Positions 25,601-39,741 are shown, counted from the first letter of the stretch. The stretch is 64,000 nucleotides of DNA from Pelargonium cotyledonis (GCA_036897625.1 JAYMTA010000005.1:102191-166190), one strand, 5' to 3'. Notes: a model not told the origin generated them from the letters alone. Program-made: numbers and translations.

Positions 25601-28600
25601 TTATAGCATATATAGTAAAGGTCCTACACAAAAAGCTTCTCTTTTGTTGGGTTGGAGAGAGTCTTATTACTTCAATGGAGTTTGAAAAAAGGGTGTCATA
25701 GATATGGAATTCTAACTTAAGGCATCGTTTCCCATAGCACTATATTCGATTGAACACTGGTAAGTACTAAACTTAATGTTAAACAAAACGAGAACTTTCC
25801 GCTAAAGGGGTCTTGCGTATCCTGGGAGTATAGTCTTAAAAATTCTATAATATAATTTACGGGGTAAATACACTACAATGGGATTCTCTAAAGCTTTTTT
25901 AGTTTGTGGGTCGGGTTTTCCGCAGTTACAAAACCTCCTAATTTGGAAATTTCATATAAGGAATTAGTTATCTTATTTTATTAATAGCTAAGATTCTTAG
26001 GATATTTTATACTAGATATGGAATAGGCAAGCTCTTTTATAAAGGAGTACCAGTTCCGCTTTCATTTTTAATTTGTGTTTTTGACTAGAATTCTTCTGTA
26101 CCCTTCTAACAGGCTTAACATTATGTTATAACCAAACCGAGAGAGGACAAAAAAAGCTTTCCCGGTTAGATTTTACTCAATGGAGCCCCAACTTTTGTAA
26201 ATAAGGATAACACTGAGTTAGGTACAGGTCTTATGTATAAATATGGGGTCAATCTGCTTGATTTTAAAAAAGGGTCTCTCCAAAGCTATCTTAAATGCCT
26301 AAGTGTACTCTGAGTTTTCTCACACTTCTTAACTCGGACCCCTGCTTAGGAAAGTCTAACTACTTATGCTCTTTTTTGAACAACTTAATGGGAGATTTGG
26401 GGCTTGCCTCGTTCCCGAATAGGTTGAATGCACAAGATAACTAAGTTTTAGTTCGGCCCTCTTTTGAAAGTAATAGCATAAACTAAGCAATAATTTAAGG
26501 AAACAAACTTAAAATAAAGGAAAGAAATCTAGTTTGGGTTCAGTTAGAAGACCTTTCAATACTCATTACCTCCGAGCTAGAGCAGTAATCCAGGGCCCAG
26601 CAGTGGTTTGAATCCGCGAAATCCAGCTCCGATTTTAGGTTTTACAATTAAGACTTGTATTCTTTCCTGCCACAGTGTACCTCGACTCTTTTTCGGATTG
26701 GGTGTCCAGGCTTTAACTGAGACTTTTCTTATGCGGATACTAAGCGAAGTGCTAAGCCTTAATATCCTGATAGTTTTTCGTCGCTTCTCCTGAAATGAGG
26801 TAAAACTGTGTTATAGTCATTACAAAAGATTAGGCTTCGACTTTGTATTTTGAATCAAGGACAGCTCAGGAAATTAGATAAAAGATTTACTAAGAGTGTT
26901 TGTGGCGACTAGTCTTTGTGTTTGAATACATTCTATAATTTAGGGTCAGTTTTCTTATTTTTTGTAAAGTAAAGGATACAAAGCAAGTCGGTAGACTACC
27001 CCTTTTTTCTAAGTATTCTAAATTCAATCCGTGACATTCATATATCGGACTGAGCTCTACCCCTTACTAAATATGGTGGGCCTCTTTCGGTGCTTAGTTG
27101 CGGCATTCCCATAAAAGGATTGACTTCTATATAAGTGATTACTTTTTCAGATAAATCTAGTTTCTTTTCGTTCAGTTCGTTCTTCTAAGTTATGCCATTA
27201 CCATGCTCTTATTAATCAATTCTTATATATATCCAGTGTTGTATCCAAAACGCACCCTTGTTTTGTCAACAGCTTGAAAAAGTATACATAATATTTAAGC
27301 TATGAATCTATCCTATATTGATAAGAGCAAACTTTTATTCTCTGCTTGAGGTACTCTTGCTTTATAGGATATCCTTCTTTTTGGGGTGTAGTGTAGAGCA
27401 ACCAAATCAAGCACAAAACCCAGTTTTATCTCTAAAGGTAGAAAAGTACACGTTTACAAGTATATATTCGGTATACTGCCCCTAATTTATACGAAACTCT
27501 ACAGCGTTTCCCTCAACTTTAATATTTGTGAATTGTGGGCTTCTCTTGAAACAGGTACTTTCATACTTCGGTGTATATACCTAAATCTTATACAGTGAGC
27601 GAATTTCTATTACAAAAATTACTAAACTCTTATTGATTAGTCATTTTGAATCAGCTACGAACCCTTTTTATCCCTTTTCTCCACATTAGACAAAGCTGAA
27701 CACAGTGTATCTGTCTAGTATAAATTCCACTGGCTTCTCGAATAACTTGAGTTTTTCATTCGAAAATAAAGATTGGATAAGTTGGCCGGGGGTAAAAGAG
27801 TCCTCCTATTGCTGTCAGTAGACCTAGTTTACTTCAATTTTGGGCTTATCACTTTGCTAAAACGTAAGTATTAGAATTAAATTTAAGATATGCTACAAGA
27901 CTAGGATTCATTTTTTGTACATATTTTATAGAAGCGGTATCCACACGGGCTTGTAAAGTAACTTCGGATATAAGCTAAATTGGCAGAGTCGTAATATACC
28001 TCTGAGGTTAGGCTTAGTTATAAGGTTCCTTTTCTCCAAAGAACTCTAGAAATATGTTTCCGGTATTTAAGGTTTAAGAAGAGTCTGCTCAAACCTGGGT
28101 TCCCTAATAGCTAACTAACTTGAAAATTTGCTGCATCAGCAAGTTCTGAACTTTAAATTACCTAAAATAAGGGCCTTTCGCGTAATTAAAATATAGATTA
28201 GGAGCGTTGCGCAGATTGTTCTAGACAAAAGAGTACGAGGCTATACATTTTACGGCTCAAAAACTTAGGAAAACTTCTAATATAAATTTAGACTATATCC
28301 TTGGCTATAGAAGCCTATTGAGGTTTATTGCAAGTGATACTCGAAGTAAAGCAACCAAGATTCCGCGCTAAAGAGTAACAGAGTTTTGGAGTCTTTATTA
28401 AGGAGTATAGGAGTATAAGGTATCTTTCTATATGTACTAGAATGTGCTTTAAATAATTGAGATAGTAAGCCGGCAAAAAGTTTCGGGTTTTTCATATGTC
28501 TTGTTACTTTTACGTAGAATGACCCATAGAAGTTCAAAGTTCACCGATAAGGTTTAATAATCAAATGTTTCTCTATACTTGGAATATCTAGAATCACAGT

Positions 28601-29547
28601 AAATTAGTACAAAAAAGAAAAAACTTATCCTTAGGAAGATGTCCAGCTTCTTTAACCTGAAAATGTAAACGTAGTCCCACGGAGCTCCTTGAGAGGTGCC
28701 TTCTGAAAAGTGGTTACCCCTAACTAGTCTTGTATTATCATTATCTCAAGTAATACGCAATGTATTAACCTAGAACAAGACCCCTCCTTAAATTATAGGA
28801 ATACTCAGAGGAAAGAAAGGCATATCAGACCCTTGAACTGAATTTTTTAGATGTTTTCCTGCCTTTCCTAGAACCTTTTTACCTTTTATTAGATTGTTTT
28901 AAATTGCGTATCCTTTATTCTAAGAGATATCTCAAACAGACAAACTAGACTCTTCTTGAGTTTTGGCTTAGATAAAAGGGGTACTCTTTTTAAAATATCC
29001 GGATTCCAGCTGCTTTCTAGCGCATTTTCCACACCTTCCCTTCATATGTATATGTGAGAATTCCTTAAAAGTGTATACTCGCTTTAATTACTAAAAGAAA
29101 AAGATTTAACTAAGGAATACTTCTGGATTGATTAGGGGAATTCCCCTTATGTTTGGAAACCAGAGAAACCCCACAGATTTGTCGATCTAATCGGAATTTT
29201 ATAACAGTATATAGGGAAACTTCTCACATGGAGCAATTCAAATTTGAAGGATATACTTTAAAAGTTTTTGAACTGTGCTTGCGGTCTTAAGGCCCTGTAA
29301 AAGAACTACCGGAAACAACAAAAGGGAATCCCTTATTTATTCTAATTTAATTTCTAAGGAAATTGAAGCAAATTATAGTATCATGAATAGGACAGGACTT
29401 CCCTAAATTGCATTTCTTTAGTACAATCTTGTAATAAAGCTTCCGCAGCTAAACTCCTTTTTAGCAAGAGCCCTCTCTGTATTATATTTAGACAAATTGG
29501 GCAAAAGAACTTTATACTAATTAACAAAGAAAGAATAGGATTCTACT
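22661..29547. other. Long non-coding stretch
   Basis: No protein or RNA gene is recognised. A tandem duplication of CAGATTTGT lies at 24161-24178. T-loop-like sequences at about 23668 (GGTTCAGGTCCC) and 26605 (GGTTTGAATCC, with a 4-base paired stem) are possible tRNA remnants. At about 27970-28020 a D-arm-like AGCTAAATTGGCAGAG is followed by ACCTCTGAGGT, without a T arm. TTCTATATAAGTGATT at 27125-27140 belongs to a dispersed word family. Frames of 61 and 70 codons at 26608 and 28325 look like chance. Confidence 0.55.
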
Positions 29548-29620
29548 TAGCGGGAGCAGGACTTGAACCTGCGTTTTGAGATCATGAGCCTCATGAGTTT
29601 ACCAACTACTCTATCCCGCA
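29548..29620 (-). tRNA. trnfM: Initiator tRNA-fMet (CAU)
   Basis: A 73-base gene on the minus strand with a sound cloverleaf. Acceptor GCGGGA pairs with TCCCGC, and the terminal 1-72 position is an unpaired T-T, as expected for initiator tRNAs, which have an open first pair. The D arm is a 3-base GAG/CTC stem. The anticodon stem TGAGG/TCTCA is fully paired (last pair G-T) around CTCATGA, anticodon CAU. The T stem GCAGG/CCTGC is perfect around TTCAAGT, with A as discriminator. It closely follows the plant mitochondrial trnfM as I recall it. Paired changes in the anticodon stem (GAG with CTC) suggest selection is still acting. It starts mitochondrial translation. Confidence 0.95.
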
Positions 29621-29680
29621 ATCAAATTCGTCAATAAAGTATATGTTTTTGAACTAGATTACTTAATAATGAATACCTTG

Positions 29681-29698
29681 TTCTATCTAAATGATTAT
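29681..29698 (+). repeat. Dispersed word TTCTATCTAAATGATTAT
   Basis: An exact 18-base match to 40828-40845. It belongs to a looser family that also includes 30373-30389, 61112-61128 and 27125-27140. Confidence 0.6.
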
Positions 29699-30372
29699 TA
29701 AAGAGTTATCCAGTCTCACAAAAATGAGAGGGTTCCTTTTTTCTACAGAGAGACAATAGAAGCATACTTTGGAGGTAAAATCTTTAATATGGGATTACTG
29801 ACCCGTTCACCGGAATTTCAAACTAAGCAGGAAATCCCGTATTAGTAATAAATAGTGTTAGGTAGAAAATCTTGTACCCACCCCTTTATGGCATTACTGT
29901 ACTCTGCTCAGTTTCAACTTTATCGAAGAGAATTCCTTGTTGTGTAAATAAATGAAGCTTCAAAGTCAAAATATATAACTCTTTTCTTTATAGGAGTACC
30001 ATGAAGGACCCTTACTACAGTATATAAATTTAAGTGCTTAAATTCTAATAGAATAGAGTTAACTCATTAAGTATATCGTGTAGTTAGGTACTCGTAAAGA
30101 AAGAGCAGTTATGAAATTATGAACTATTAAGGTAAGGTGTCTTTAAACATTTTAGTATAAAGAAGCCTGTTACTTTTTAGTTGTAATTGCAGGTTTGTAA
30201 CTTCAGCTATCAACGAAAGTTGAAAATATTGAGTTTACAAGACTCGATTTAGCTTAGCACCTCTTTTTCTTTCTCATAAACTGGTCGACCTCTTCCTATA
30301 CTTGTATGAGTTTCCTGAATAGTCTAAGGCTGGGAATGGGTAATTAGGAGCCAAGTAATCAATTTAGGAGTC

Positions 30373-30389
30373 TTTGTATCTAAGTGATT
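30373..30389 (+). repeat. Dispersed word TTTGTATCTAAGTGATT
   Basis: An exact 17-base match to 61112-61128 that also resembles the TTCTATCTAAATGATT words. Confidence 0.55.
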
Positions 30390-33300
30390 TACTAAAAACC
30401 TAGGTGTCTTAAAGAATTCTCGTATATTTACCTTACTGAATGTCCTTAGCTTTGACTACCACATTAACCCCTTGTTTCCAGATCTCCTACATTCACTTTT
30501 TAGTTCTGTACTTAGGACTAACTATAGAGAACTTAAACTATAAACTAGATTTAGCGCTATTCTTAGGCGGTGGACTCGCTATTATAGGTTCTCTTAGTGG
30601 ATTTCAAATACTTAGAGAAAATCCGAAAAATGAGGCAGATAGAGAATAAAAATAGAAACCTTTCTGATAAAATATACATGGTAAAGCCGATTCACCACTC
30701 CCCCACCACATAAGACTCAATTTCTTGGTTAGGGAGATTTAACCGTTTCCTTTTGTTCGCCGAATTTGCTTACTAGTAGTAACGTGACAAGGATTTCTTA
30801 TGAAGAAGGACTCCCGCGGTACCCTTAAATAATGAGGTTAGGTAAGTGATAAGCTATACCTGAAGTAGGCATATTTCTGATAAATTAGGACAATAGAAAT
30901 CTAAAAAATGGTAATAGCATTCCTTTGGACCTATAGCAGGCCTATCCTACGAATGAATACCAAACGGATTAAGAGTAACCCTTCTTTGGATTATTGGATA
31001 TCTGAGTAAATATACAACTTCCGAGGATACACGAGAAAATCCTTTTAATAGTATTTACAAATTCAAGTCCTGTAGTTGAGTAGCATTGGTTTTTTCAAAT
31101 GGCAGTAGCAAATATTCCTGTGAGGGATCATGACACCTCGAGAGAATAACACTCGAGTTTCCCCGGGCAAGCCACCTCCTACATAGAGTAACTAGAAATA
31201 AAGCTCTCTTTTAATGCGGTACATAATATTAAATTAAATATATATATATTTATAGTATATATTCCAGATATTGATATTGTGTAATAGGTAGGGATTCTTG
31301 GTATAAAACCTATAATTTAGCGTCCCTCACAAAGGACTTAATCTTTTTAATCTTTAAAAATTTGTAATATATTTCCCTAAATTTACCCTGTAACACCTTT
31401 TGGACCTGTCTTCTTGTAGTTACTAGACCAATCCTCCCCCTTTTATATATTTTATTCATAATAGGCTGTATTTGTTTTTATTAAATAGAAAGGTATATAA
31501 TATAAGTTTAAAAAAGATGTCCTTAAGGGTTGTTTCTGGATATCAAAAGATTCCCCTTTTTCTCTTCTATAGACGCTGTAATCCTAATATATGGCCGCAG
31601 CGCCTACCTTAAATAAAGATGGATAGTTAATTATAGAACCCCATCTACATACCAACGAAAAACTCAAACCCTTGTCTTTGAGGTATGTATTTTTTATTAT
31701 AATTTCAAAACCGGGAGGCTTACTTATTAAGATTACTTGGGATATTTACTACTACTTCTTTTTTTTCAGCGGATCTTCTTAATTTTTCATTGTCAACAAG
31801 ATTGCCTAATCAGTCTTTTAATAGGGATCATACAGAGCTTATCGTTAACTAAATACTTATTAGTCAAGAGAAAAGAAGCCTTTAAAGTGAATAATATAGG
31901 ATACTCGTATATGAGTTTCTATGTGCAGATACAGGCTAAAGTACTCTTTCTACGGAGATTATATAGTTAACCTCTGAAACGAAGGAAACACTTTTATTTA
32001 CTTACACTGATATGTTCCATGATTATGTTAAACTAGTGAAAATACTGCTTAATATAATCATGTATTATTGTGAAAACCGGGGGTTACCCATTTATTTCTA
32101 GTTAGTCCTCCCCCTTGGAGTTTGAGAAAGAAAAAGGCTACCGTTACTTACATTTAATACGGAATAGAAGCTCCGCTTCAAGTACTCTGAATACCGGAGT
32201 GTGGTAAATAGAGTTAACTTACAAATATTTATACTGAATATATAAACTACTTAATGCAGATTCTAATGAGATACCCGGAATAAAAAGTGTAAACTATAAC
32301 TAGACTTTTCTAGTAAATTATTAGGATTATGCTCTTTTCGAAGTAGAGGTGTACCCTCTTTATAAGATTCCGGAACCTTATGAAGTCTTTTTTTATCACT
32401 AAAGAAATTCTAGGCCTCGAAATCTAAGATGAACAAACGAGATACCAAAACCCTAACTATTTTGGGTTTCTACCTCTTTATTAGTTGGTAACTTGTAATG
32501 ATATGTCTTAAAAAAGGAGAACCGTGTATTTGCTAATTATTCAAAACGGATTTTAAGGTCGTTTCCGTGTGCTATAGTGCGAATTCGCATGCCTTGCCGT
32601 AGCCGGTACATTTTCAAAAAATTGCATAGGGTTTTTATTAGAATCGAATTTACTCGTTCAGGAGAAAGTATAGCTCTTAGATAATATAAAAAGCAGGGTC
32701 GTATTGTCGTATTAAAGGTGAGTACTATTATGCGTATAAATTTTTTTCTCAGGAATAGCCGGAGTAGCTGCTCGACTTTTTGACACTTCATTTTTATTGT
32801 TTATCATAAAGCATTCTCATTTCGGTCCCTTTAGTAAAAACTTGTAAAAGATTTAACTTTGTCGAATCCGTTTAAAAATCGAATGCCTACGCGTTTGTTT
32901 AAGCTTCTTTTGGACCAAGTAAGACAGACGATTTGAACCTAGGCATAGCAGGCTGGATTTGAGTGTTCAACATCTCTAAGTTGGGAAGATTTTTAGGTTT
33001 ATATCAGTATAAGAAAGAATCAAAATTTATATGAGCTCCTTTTCCTATAATATTAGTAGGAGTTTTTCACGAAAGACTTTCCACTTCTTAGCATCCAATT
33101 CCTTCCTTTTTCAAGGACCGGTTCTAGAAATCTAGAATTGTACTTACTTGTTAAGTCCTGCAAAAGCACACCCCAAAAAGAAACTTTTGAGTAACTATAT
33201 TCCTGTTAGCTGGGATACCCATTACCTTGTATAAGTAATAAAATTTTTATAGTGCAGGGAGGAGGAAAAACTTCTTCAACGATAAAACTAAAACTCGATT

Positions 33301-36300
33301 ATCATTAGTTTCAGCGAGACTTAAATGCAGTATATCCGGAAATAATAATCGACGAGTTGTGTACCGCAAGATAGTAAAATCCGATCCTTCTTCTCATGTA
33401 TTAAACGAAAATTACTACCTACAATACAAGTTAAATACGTTTTATATTGTATAGGCTCTCTATTATCTAACAGGTAAAGTAATGAGCACGTTTCCAGTAA
33501 ATGAATATAGACGAGGTGTACTGTTAAGAGATGTATGCAGCTCTAGTAGTAAATTTGCTAGAACTTGGGGCTTTAAAATATTCGTTCAAAAACTTTTTCT
33601 ACAAAGCTGTTTTAGTAAAAGGCAGCTGATCGACTTGAACTTGCGCACTCATGTTGAAATGAAACCTGATATACTACTTAATTGCTGTTGTCATTAGTTC
33701 GAGACTCCTTTTATGTAGTTTTATATTGACTCGGCGTAGCTAGGGTCTATTTCGGAATTTTCTTTTCATCTAAGAAATTTGAAATTACTGTTGGTTATTT
33801 AAACACTACTTTTAGATCTATTTTTATTTCTGAACCAAACTAAATTACGTCCCACAGTGCCTCTATACTTCAAAGCATTCCGCTTTCTTTTCCTTTTAAA
33901 GAGCCTTTAATTAATTCATAAAAAAGAAAATACTTATTTATCTCTTGTCTTACAAAATTGCAACTTCTCTTACTTTACCTAAAATTGCATAAGCTTTTGA
34001 GGGGTCTCCTAGTGTAATTTTGTTATAGCGAATACTCTTTTTTATACTAGTCTTGTTATCTGTTTTATCTGAATGTGATAAGTTTCTTAAAGACCTCGAC
34101 TTGTTCTCTATGTATCGAGCTTAAATATGGGAGCTTTTTCCTTCAGTATCCAAAAGACCCTGGACTGTACTGCTCAGAATTATATAAAGGAGGGCGCCAG
34201 GGGATCCTCTAAAGCACCGCTTAGAGTAAATGCCGTAAGAGTTTAACCCTTAGAAACCCGGAAATGCTGCTGTTATAGTTATGTTTAAACAAAAAGAAAC
34301 CCGCTTTGTAAATAAGCATTTACACCCTTACAAATTCCTCTTGATAAATTTAGAGTAGTAAACTCTTGAGGTTTGTGCAAAAAGTCATATGTCAAAAAGT
34401 AGTCCTATCTCTCAAAGGTGTGCTCCTTTATTTCAGGGTTGTATAGTGGTAAAAGGCTTCATATTTGTAGTCTATTTTCGGTAAAGAGATAGTTAGGCAA
34501 GCGTTAACTTGGTTTGAAGGATTAAGAAAGTCTGAGATTGCTTATTTTGAGTTGCTTTTTGATACTTACTTTTTATCCTAGATACAAATTAGATTCAAAT
34601 TATATAGTTAGAATCACTGGTTATAGTAAACTGAGCAGTTCTTTTTTTATAGCTTTCACGTAAAACAAGAAAGTAAGTTTTTCCTGGAATTAAAGCGGGC
34701 TATTAGTCCTCTTTTTTACTGGTGGTTATGCATTTGTTGTCGGCTCTTTTGTTTATCGTACTTTTTACACTGTAAGATACGCAGTCTCGGAAACGGATAA
34801 CTAAAATTCTTATTGAGCCAAGGATATTAAGTATTAATTCAACACGGATAACCCACACTTTATGCGAAAGAAGTTTAATTAGAAAGTAGCTCTTTTAAGT
34901 AGGTTTTTTGTAAATAATAGTTATATTCTTGATCTTACAAATGATCAGTCAAACAAAAGATTGCATTAGTTATCCTAAATTTCATTGTACTATACTCAGC
35001 GGGTTACGCGGATTCAGCTTAAGCTCTGCAAGGGTTTACTGTTTCAGTTACAAATCTGTACTCCTAAAAGCTTGTAATAAGAATTTTTTTAGCTGTAACC
35101 AAACTGAATTGAATAAAAGGATATATCCTATCCTATCTTTAGACAAGGTTCGTAAACACACAAATCGCAAGGAATACCTGCGTTAAGTAAACTACTCACT
35201 ACTACAGGTTTTTAGTCACCCTTTTTACTAGTAACTGGATACGGGGTGGAGATCTACTTAAGAGTTTAGACATAGTATTAGAATCTTTTGTTTCCTTGTT
35301 TTAAAACTAGACTGCAGCAAATGGGCGTAGGTATTTACAGTTGATAGAAAGAAACGCGAGTACTGCGGTTGGGAAAACTACCCCTATCCCTATAAATTCC
35401 CATAACTAAGGAATAGCAGCGCACCTATTCACTATAAATTTAAGTAGCCTGGGTACCCACACAAAAGGGAACTGCTTGTTGTTTTTTTTATCGCGTCTAA
35501 ACGGAGATCCCATCCTAGGAAACTCCCTCTTTTATAAAAACCCTCTAATTCTTTGCATTAAAAACTCCAGTTATCCTTGCTCGAGTAGGTAGAATTCTTA
35601 TAAGTTTACTTATGATTAGAGTTCTTTGAGAAGACTTTATGAATGAGTATCATATACCCACCTACACTAAAAGCTTCTGATGTCTCAAAGTTCAGTGGTT
35701 CAGTAGCATTATAGTGTTAACCTTTTTTTCAACTAAATAGTTATCAAGCACAGAACTCAAATACTTCGGATACCGTTTTTACTTCTAAATACATTTCCAA
35801 AGACAAGTATTGTACTAAAGAACGAGAAAGTCCTTATAAATTTTTATACTTCTTTCAGGCAAAAAGGTTTATTACCCAAAACTCACAGGGTTTGTTGGTG
35901 CTTAGTAGGGACCCGAGGTCTTATTGCAGAAGTAGCCGTGTATAATTAAAGACCTCTTTTCTATAAAAATTAAGGTTAGTTCGTGTCTTACTAAGCTCTT
36001 TTTAGACGAATTAGCTGCCTTTTTTACTGACAAATCATAAAGAGTAAGCTGGTTGAATCAACTATAAATAGAAATCTTGTTCTTACCTTGTGGTTTATAC
36101 GAAATGATATGTACACATATTGACTTTGGGCCGCTTCCTCACCTCAATAGACTCTTAATGAACATAAGATTGGTTATTAACAGCGGGATTTGCTGCTAAA
36201 TTGGATCCTTTCGGGCAAGAAGACTCTAAGTCAAATCAAAGTCCAATTCAGCTTGTGTATTATACTCATAAGTATAGGGTAATTTATTGCTTAAATTTGA

Positions 36301-36738
36301 ATAGCCAAATAATCGTAAGTCAAAAGAGAATTCTATAGAAATCGGTAACTATAAAAATTTCTTATGTGAACTTATAGCATTCTCGAGAAAGGCTTTATCA
36401 TAGGAAAAGTCCGAAGTTCTAATGAACCCAACTCGACTGACTAGTAAGTTAGAAGTATATAAAGGAAATAAGCCAAGGAGGAAAGTAAAAGAAGTCTAAA
36501 TATGTGGTATCGGCCGGTACCCTCTCAAATTATGGAGCAAATACTCTTGGATTCCTTTTCCCTTGCTAGAAATAAAAAATATGTACAATACCATAAAACG
36601 CGCTTATTAAAGGGGTACACTTATCAAACTCTAAGATTATTAAATTAAACGGAGACTCACCTTTTCAAGAAAAATAGATTACCCGGATAACAGGGGCTTC
36701 TGAAGCTAAAACGGGGCTCTCGGTATAAGAAAAACCCT

Positions 36739-36811
36739 TGGATTGTGATCTAGTTGGTAAGTCACCACGTTTTTCGCGAGTATGGTAAGGGTTCGGGAAT
36801 ATCGATATAGC
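36739..36811 (+). pseudogene. trnD-like relic
   Basis: The 5' end GGATTGT, the D-arm TAGTTGGTAAG, CACC before the anticodon arm and the T-loop GGGTTCG fall at positions matching tRNA-Asp(GUC) with one base deleted. The anticodon loop region reads GTTTTTC rather than CTGTCAA, so the Asp anticodon is gone. The 3' acceptor strand does not pair with the 5' strand. I read it as a decayed trnD. The match is by eye to remembered sequence. Confidence 0.4.
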
Positions 36812-39741
36812 TATTAATTTATAAGTACTTCTTTTCTTTATTTATTATAAGTATGGAAAAAAGAGCTGACTTGTATAAAGAAATAAGGACATATATAACT
36901 GAGGGGTTACCTGAGCTGCAGAGTTAACGGACTTGCCGAATATAGTATTGGAATGATATAGCATTGTGTTATTGACAGGGTTGAAATTGAATCTAAATTA
37001 GAGAACTTTAATAGTCTTAGAAAGAGACCCGCTGTTTTATCATATCCTTCTTTTTCAGAGTCCGAACCTTTCCATTTAAGTGGTTTTAAAAAGGAGAAGC
37101 AAACAAAGCACAAAGTCTCCTGGGCTAGGTTCTAGTTTTGATACAAGAGATCTAACAACACAAGGTCACTTATATGCGAAATTGAAATTGAAAAGGCATT
37201 AACTTAATATTACGCGCTGGAAACCCGTCAATAAGTACAAGGTTCGCTTTTGTTTATATCTGTTTTCCCTCTACTTTTCTTTCATACCAAACATTCAGCT
37301 TTCAGCTCTGAACACCCAACCTGATTACAGGTATAGGAGATTCTAATTAGTAATTATTTACAAGTGTACTTGTGCTCCTATTGAGTCCTTTTTTGTTAGA
37401 AAAAAACTGCACTATTTCTTTTATCTAAATTATTGGAAAAGTATCCAATTTCTTAAGGATTTGTTCCCTTTTTAGTAAGATTCTTAACTAGCATATTCCT
37501 GATTTAAGCTTCTCTTCTCTCTTGTGTCTTTAAGCGTTGCTATTCTCCAATTATAATAGATTGTTTTTCTAAACTATTCCGTATAAGTTGTAAATGGTGA
37601 GTTCTAATCTTAGTAGGACATGGCTAGCCTCCATTTTTATTTATCTTATCTAGAGTTTCCCATTATTCTAGGGTATTTCCGTAATTCAACAGGGCTACGT
37701 AGTAATTCTAGAGAGTGCAACAAAACTCCGAATTTGGTATTAAACTAAGACTACTCATATTTTTGTAAATGTAACTCCACGGGTTTCCTTTATTCGTAAT
37801 TAAAATACAAGACTTACCCTATATTTAGACACCATTGACACAACTCAGGAGGAGCACTCTTACCAGGAAATATAAAGTAATGATTTCGAATAGAAGTCAG
37901 GATTCCCGGTTCTAATATCTAGTTATTCTGCCCCTAAATTACTATTTTTATTTGGTCTGTGAAATATATAGATAAATAGCAAGCAACCCTACATTTCTCT
38001 AATAAGTAGACTCTTTCCTAACTTTAAGCTACCGTTTACCGTAGAGTTAAGTCCATGTGGGCATTTCATTATATATTCTAACTTTTCGGGATATTATCGA
38101 CAGCATAACAAAAAGCGTACACTTAACAAGCTTATACAAGAATGGCTCTTTTAAATGCCTAATCAGGTTTTTTGTAAACAATACTCATATTTGGACAGAG
38201 GGCTTATTTTGTGACTAGTTTAATGAGGATTCCTTGAAAAGAGGCTGGTTAAAGAATTACTAGACACTTTTTAAGACAATAAATTATAGTAATTATCTTA
38301 TTAAGTGCGAACTCAGGCATAAGTACATGTTAAGAACTGAGGTAGAGCGGGGTTTGTTACTGGTTCAAGTTGTCTGTAATGTAAAAAGGGCCCTCTCTGT
38401 ATTCACTTTTTAGTTTTATGTCCAAGATTCGTGAGCACTCAAAGCGGGTTACAACGTAGGCTTATACTTGTGTTAACTTTTCAAAAACTAAAGCAACTTA
38501 CAAAATATAAGAGCACCCTTTTCTTATGTGTAAAAATTCCAACTCAGTATTTTAAATCACATACCTATAAATTTGTATAAGACAGTAACTTTGTATCTCT
38601 GCGACTCCACTGGAATTGCTTAGCTAAATCTTCCGGCGAGGCAAAGGAACCTATAATAGTCGTTTTGAACCCATGAGATGAAAAAGCATCTGTTTTGCCT
38701 TATCTGGGGTATATACTAATAAACTATTAAAGTGCTTTTATAGAAATAAGAGCGCCTCTCCCTTAGCTAGCAGGAAAGGAAGGAATTGTAAGATGTGAAC
38801 AAAAAGGTTAATTTATAGTTAGAGTCAGCGGTTAGCTTAGCTTAAAGAAAAGAAGGTTTATGGTTATTAAGAAGAGTAAGGCTACAAGGACTTAGATAGG
38901 TCTAGGTATTAAGAGTAGGTATTTAGAAGGTTAAGATATCCAGAGTAAGAATATAACAGCTATGAAGAATAACCGGGGTAGGGTAGAGGTACAGAAAAAG
39001 CAGGTAGTACAAGTCTGAATATAAAGTCAAGCTCTCGAGACTAAGAAAACAGGAGGTACAGGGTATTACAAAACAAAAAAGAGATATGAAAGTAAGTGAG
39101 TAAGAAGGGCTGGGTGTGTCTGTAGGGCTAAGTAGGTATACCCAAAACACTATATATAATGCATTACCTTTCCTCTTTTTCTTCTGGGCTCTGTATAAAT
39201 GCTACATGAAAACTTAGAACTATTGTTGTCTTGTACCATTGACTTGGAATAAATGAGCAAAGAAAAACTATTCGACTCTATCTCTATAAAGAATTTCTTA
39301 TCCTCGAACTATAAATGCAGTTAGCCACTGAGTATCCGACACAAAAGAGATTGCCCAACTTTCTAACTGATACGAAGTTTTTCTTAAGATAGCAAGCATT
39401 AGCTCCAAGTGCAACCTCACAATCCAAACAGGGCTCTAATAAGGGCCAAATTCGTTATGGAGGAATAGAACTGATTCTCTTGATATTACCTTGAGTAGTT
39501 AAAAAGATGGATGTTTTTTCTATAAGACTTAATGAGATCACTAATCAAGATGTCCATACGAAACTGTAAGTGCGGGGGTTATTTGATTCTATATAAAACA
39601 TCTTACTTATTTTGACTTTCCCATTAATTTATAAGCTCTACCTCCGCCCATATGGGTAGGATCTTGAGACTCTGATAATCTGATTAAGCTATAAACCAAG
39701 TTCATGGAATAGGGTGACCACTTTCATGAAGCCCCATTGAA
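36812..39741. other. Non-coding stretch with a purine-rich patch
   Basis: No gene is recognised. Repeated GAAATT units lie at 37178-37193. At 38341-38375 a D-arm-like GAGGTAGAGC and a T loop GGTTCAAGTT lie with no anticodon arm between them. From about 38840 to 39140 the plus strand is strongly purine-rich, with many AGTAAG and AGTAGGTA-like words. The 75-codon minus-strand frame there (38923-39150) is rich in Ser, Leu, Tyr and Thr simply because of that bias. Confidence 0.5.

Larger units (their letters stand above)
29621..36738. other. Long non-coding stretch
   Basis: No gene is confidently recognised. The 18-base word TTCTATCTAAATGATTAT at 29681-29698 recurs at 40828-40845, and TTTGTATCTAAGTGATT at 30373-30389 recurs at 61112-61128. 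Minus-strand T-loop sequences occur at 32930-32939 and 33632-33640 without paired stems. A 69-codon frame at 30440-30649 has two hydrophobic segments, and an 84-codon frame at 32537-32791 (minus) has a basic tail. Neither matches a mitochondrial family I know, and both are within chance length. An AT-only run (ATATATATATAT with neighbours) lies at about 31225-31260. Confidence 0.55.

Noticed and set aside
30440-30649. 69-codon frame with two hydrophobic segments and a charged tail
   Set aside because: It resembles no mitochondrial small membrane protein I know (atp8, atp9, nad4L, sdh3, sdh4). Its length is ordinary for chance.
32537-32791. 84-codon minus-strand frame with a basic C-terminus, considered as a ribosomal protein
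   Set aside because: No conserved ribosomal motif could be aligned.
34430-34500. D-arm-like TATAGTGGTAAAAGGC, considered as a trnG or trnE copy
   Set aside because: No T loop or acceptor partner was found downstream.
36685-36700. GGATAACAGG, similar to a conserved 26S rRNA segment
   Set aside because: The bases after it do not match, and no other 26S conserved block lies nearby.
39571-39585. GTGCGGGGG, similar to the 5' end of group II introns
   Set aside because: No domain V hairpin or 3' boundary was found, and no exon could be recognised upstream.
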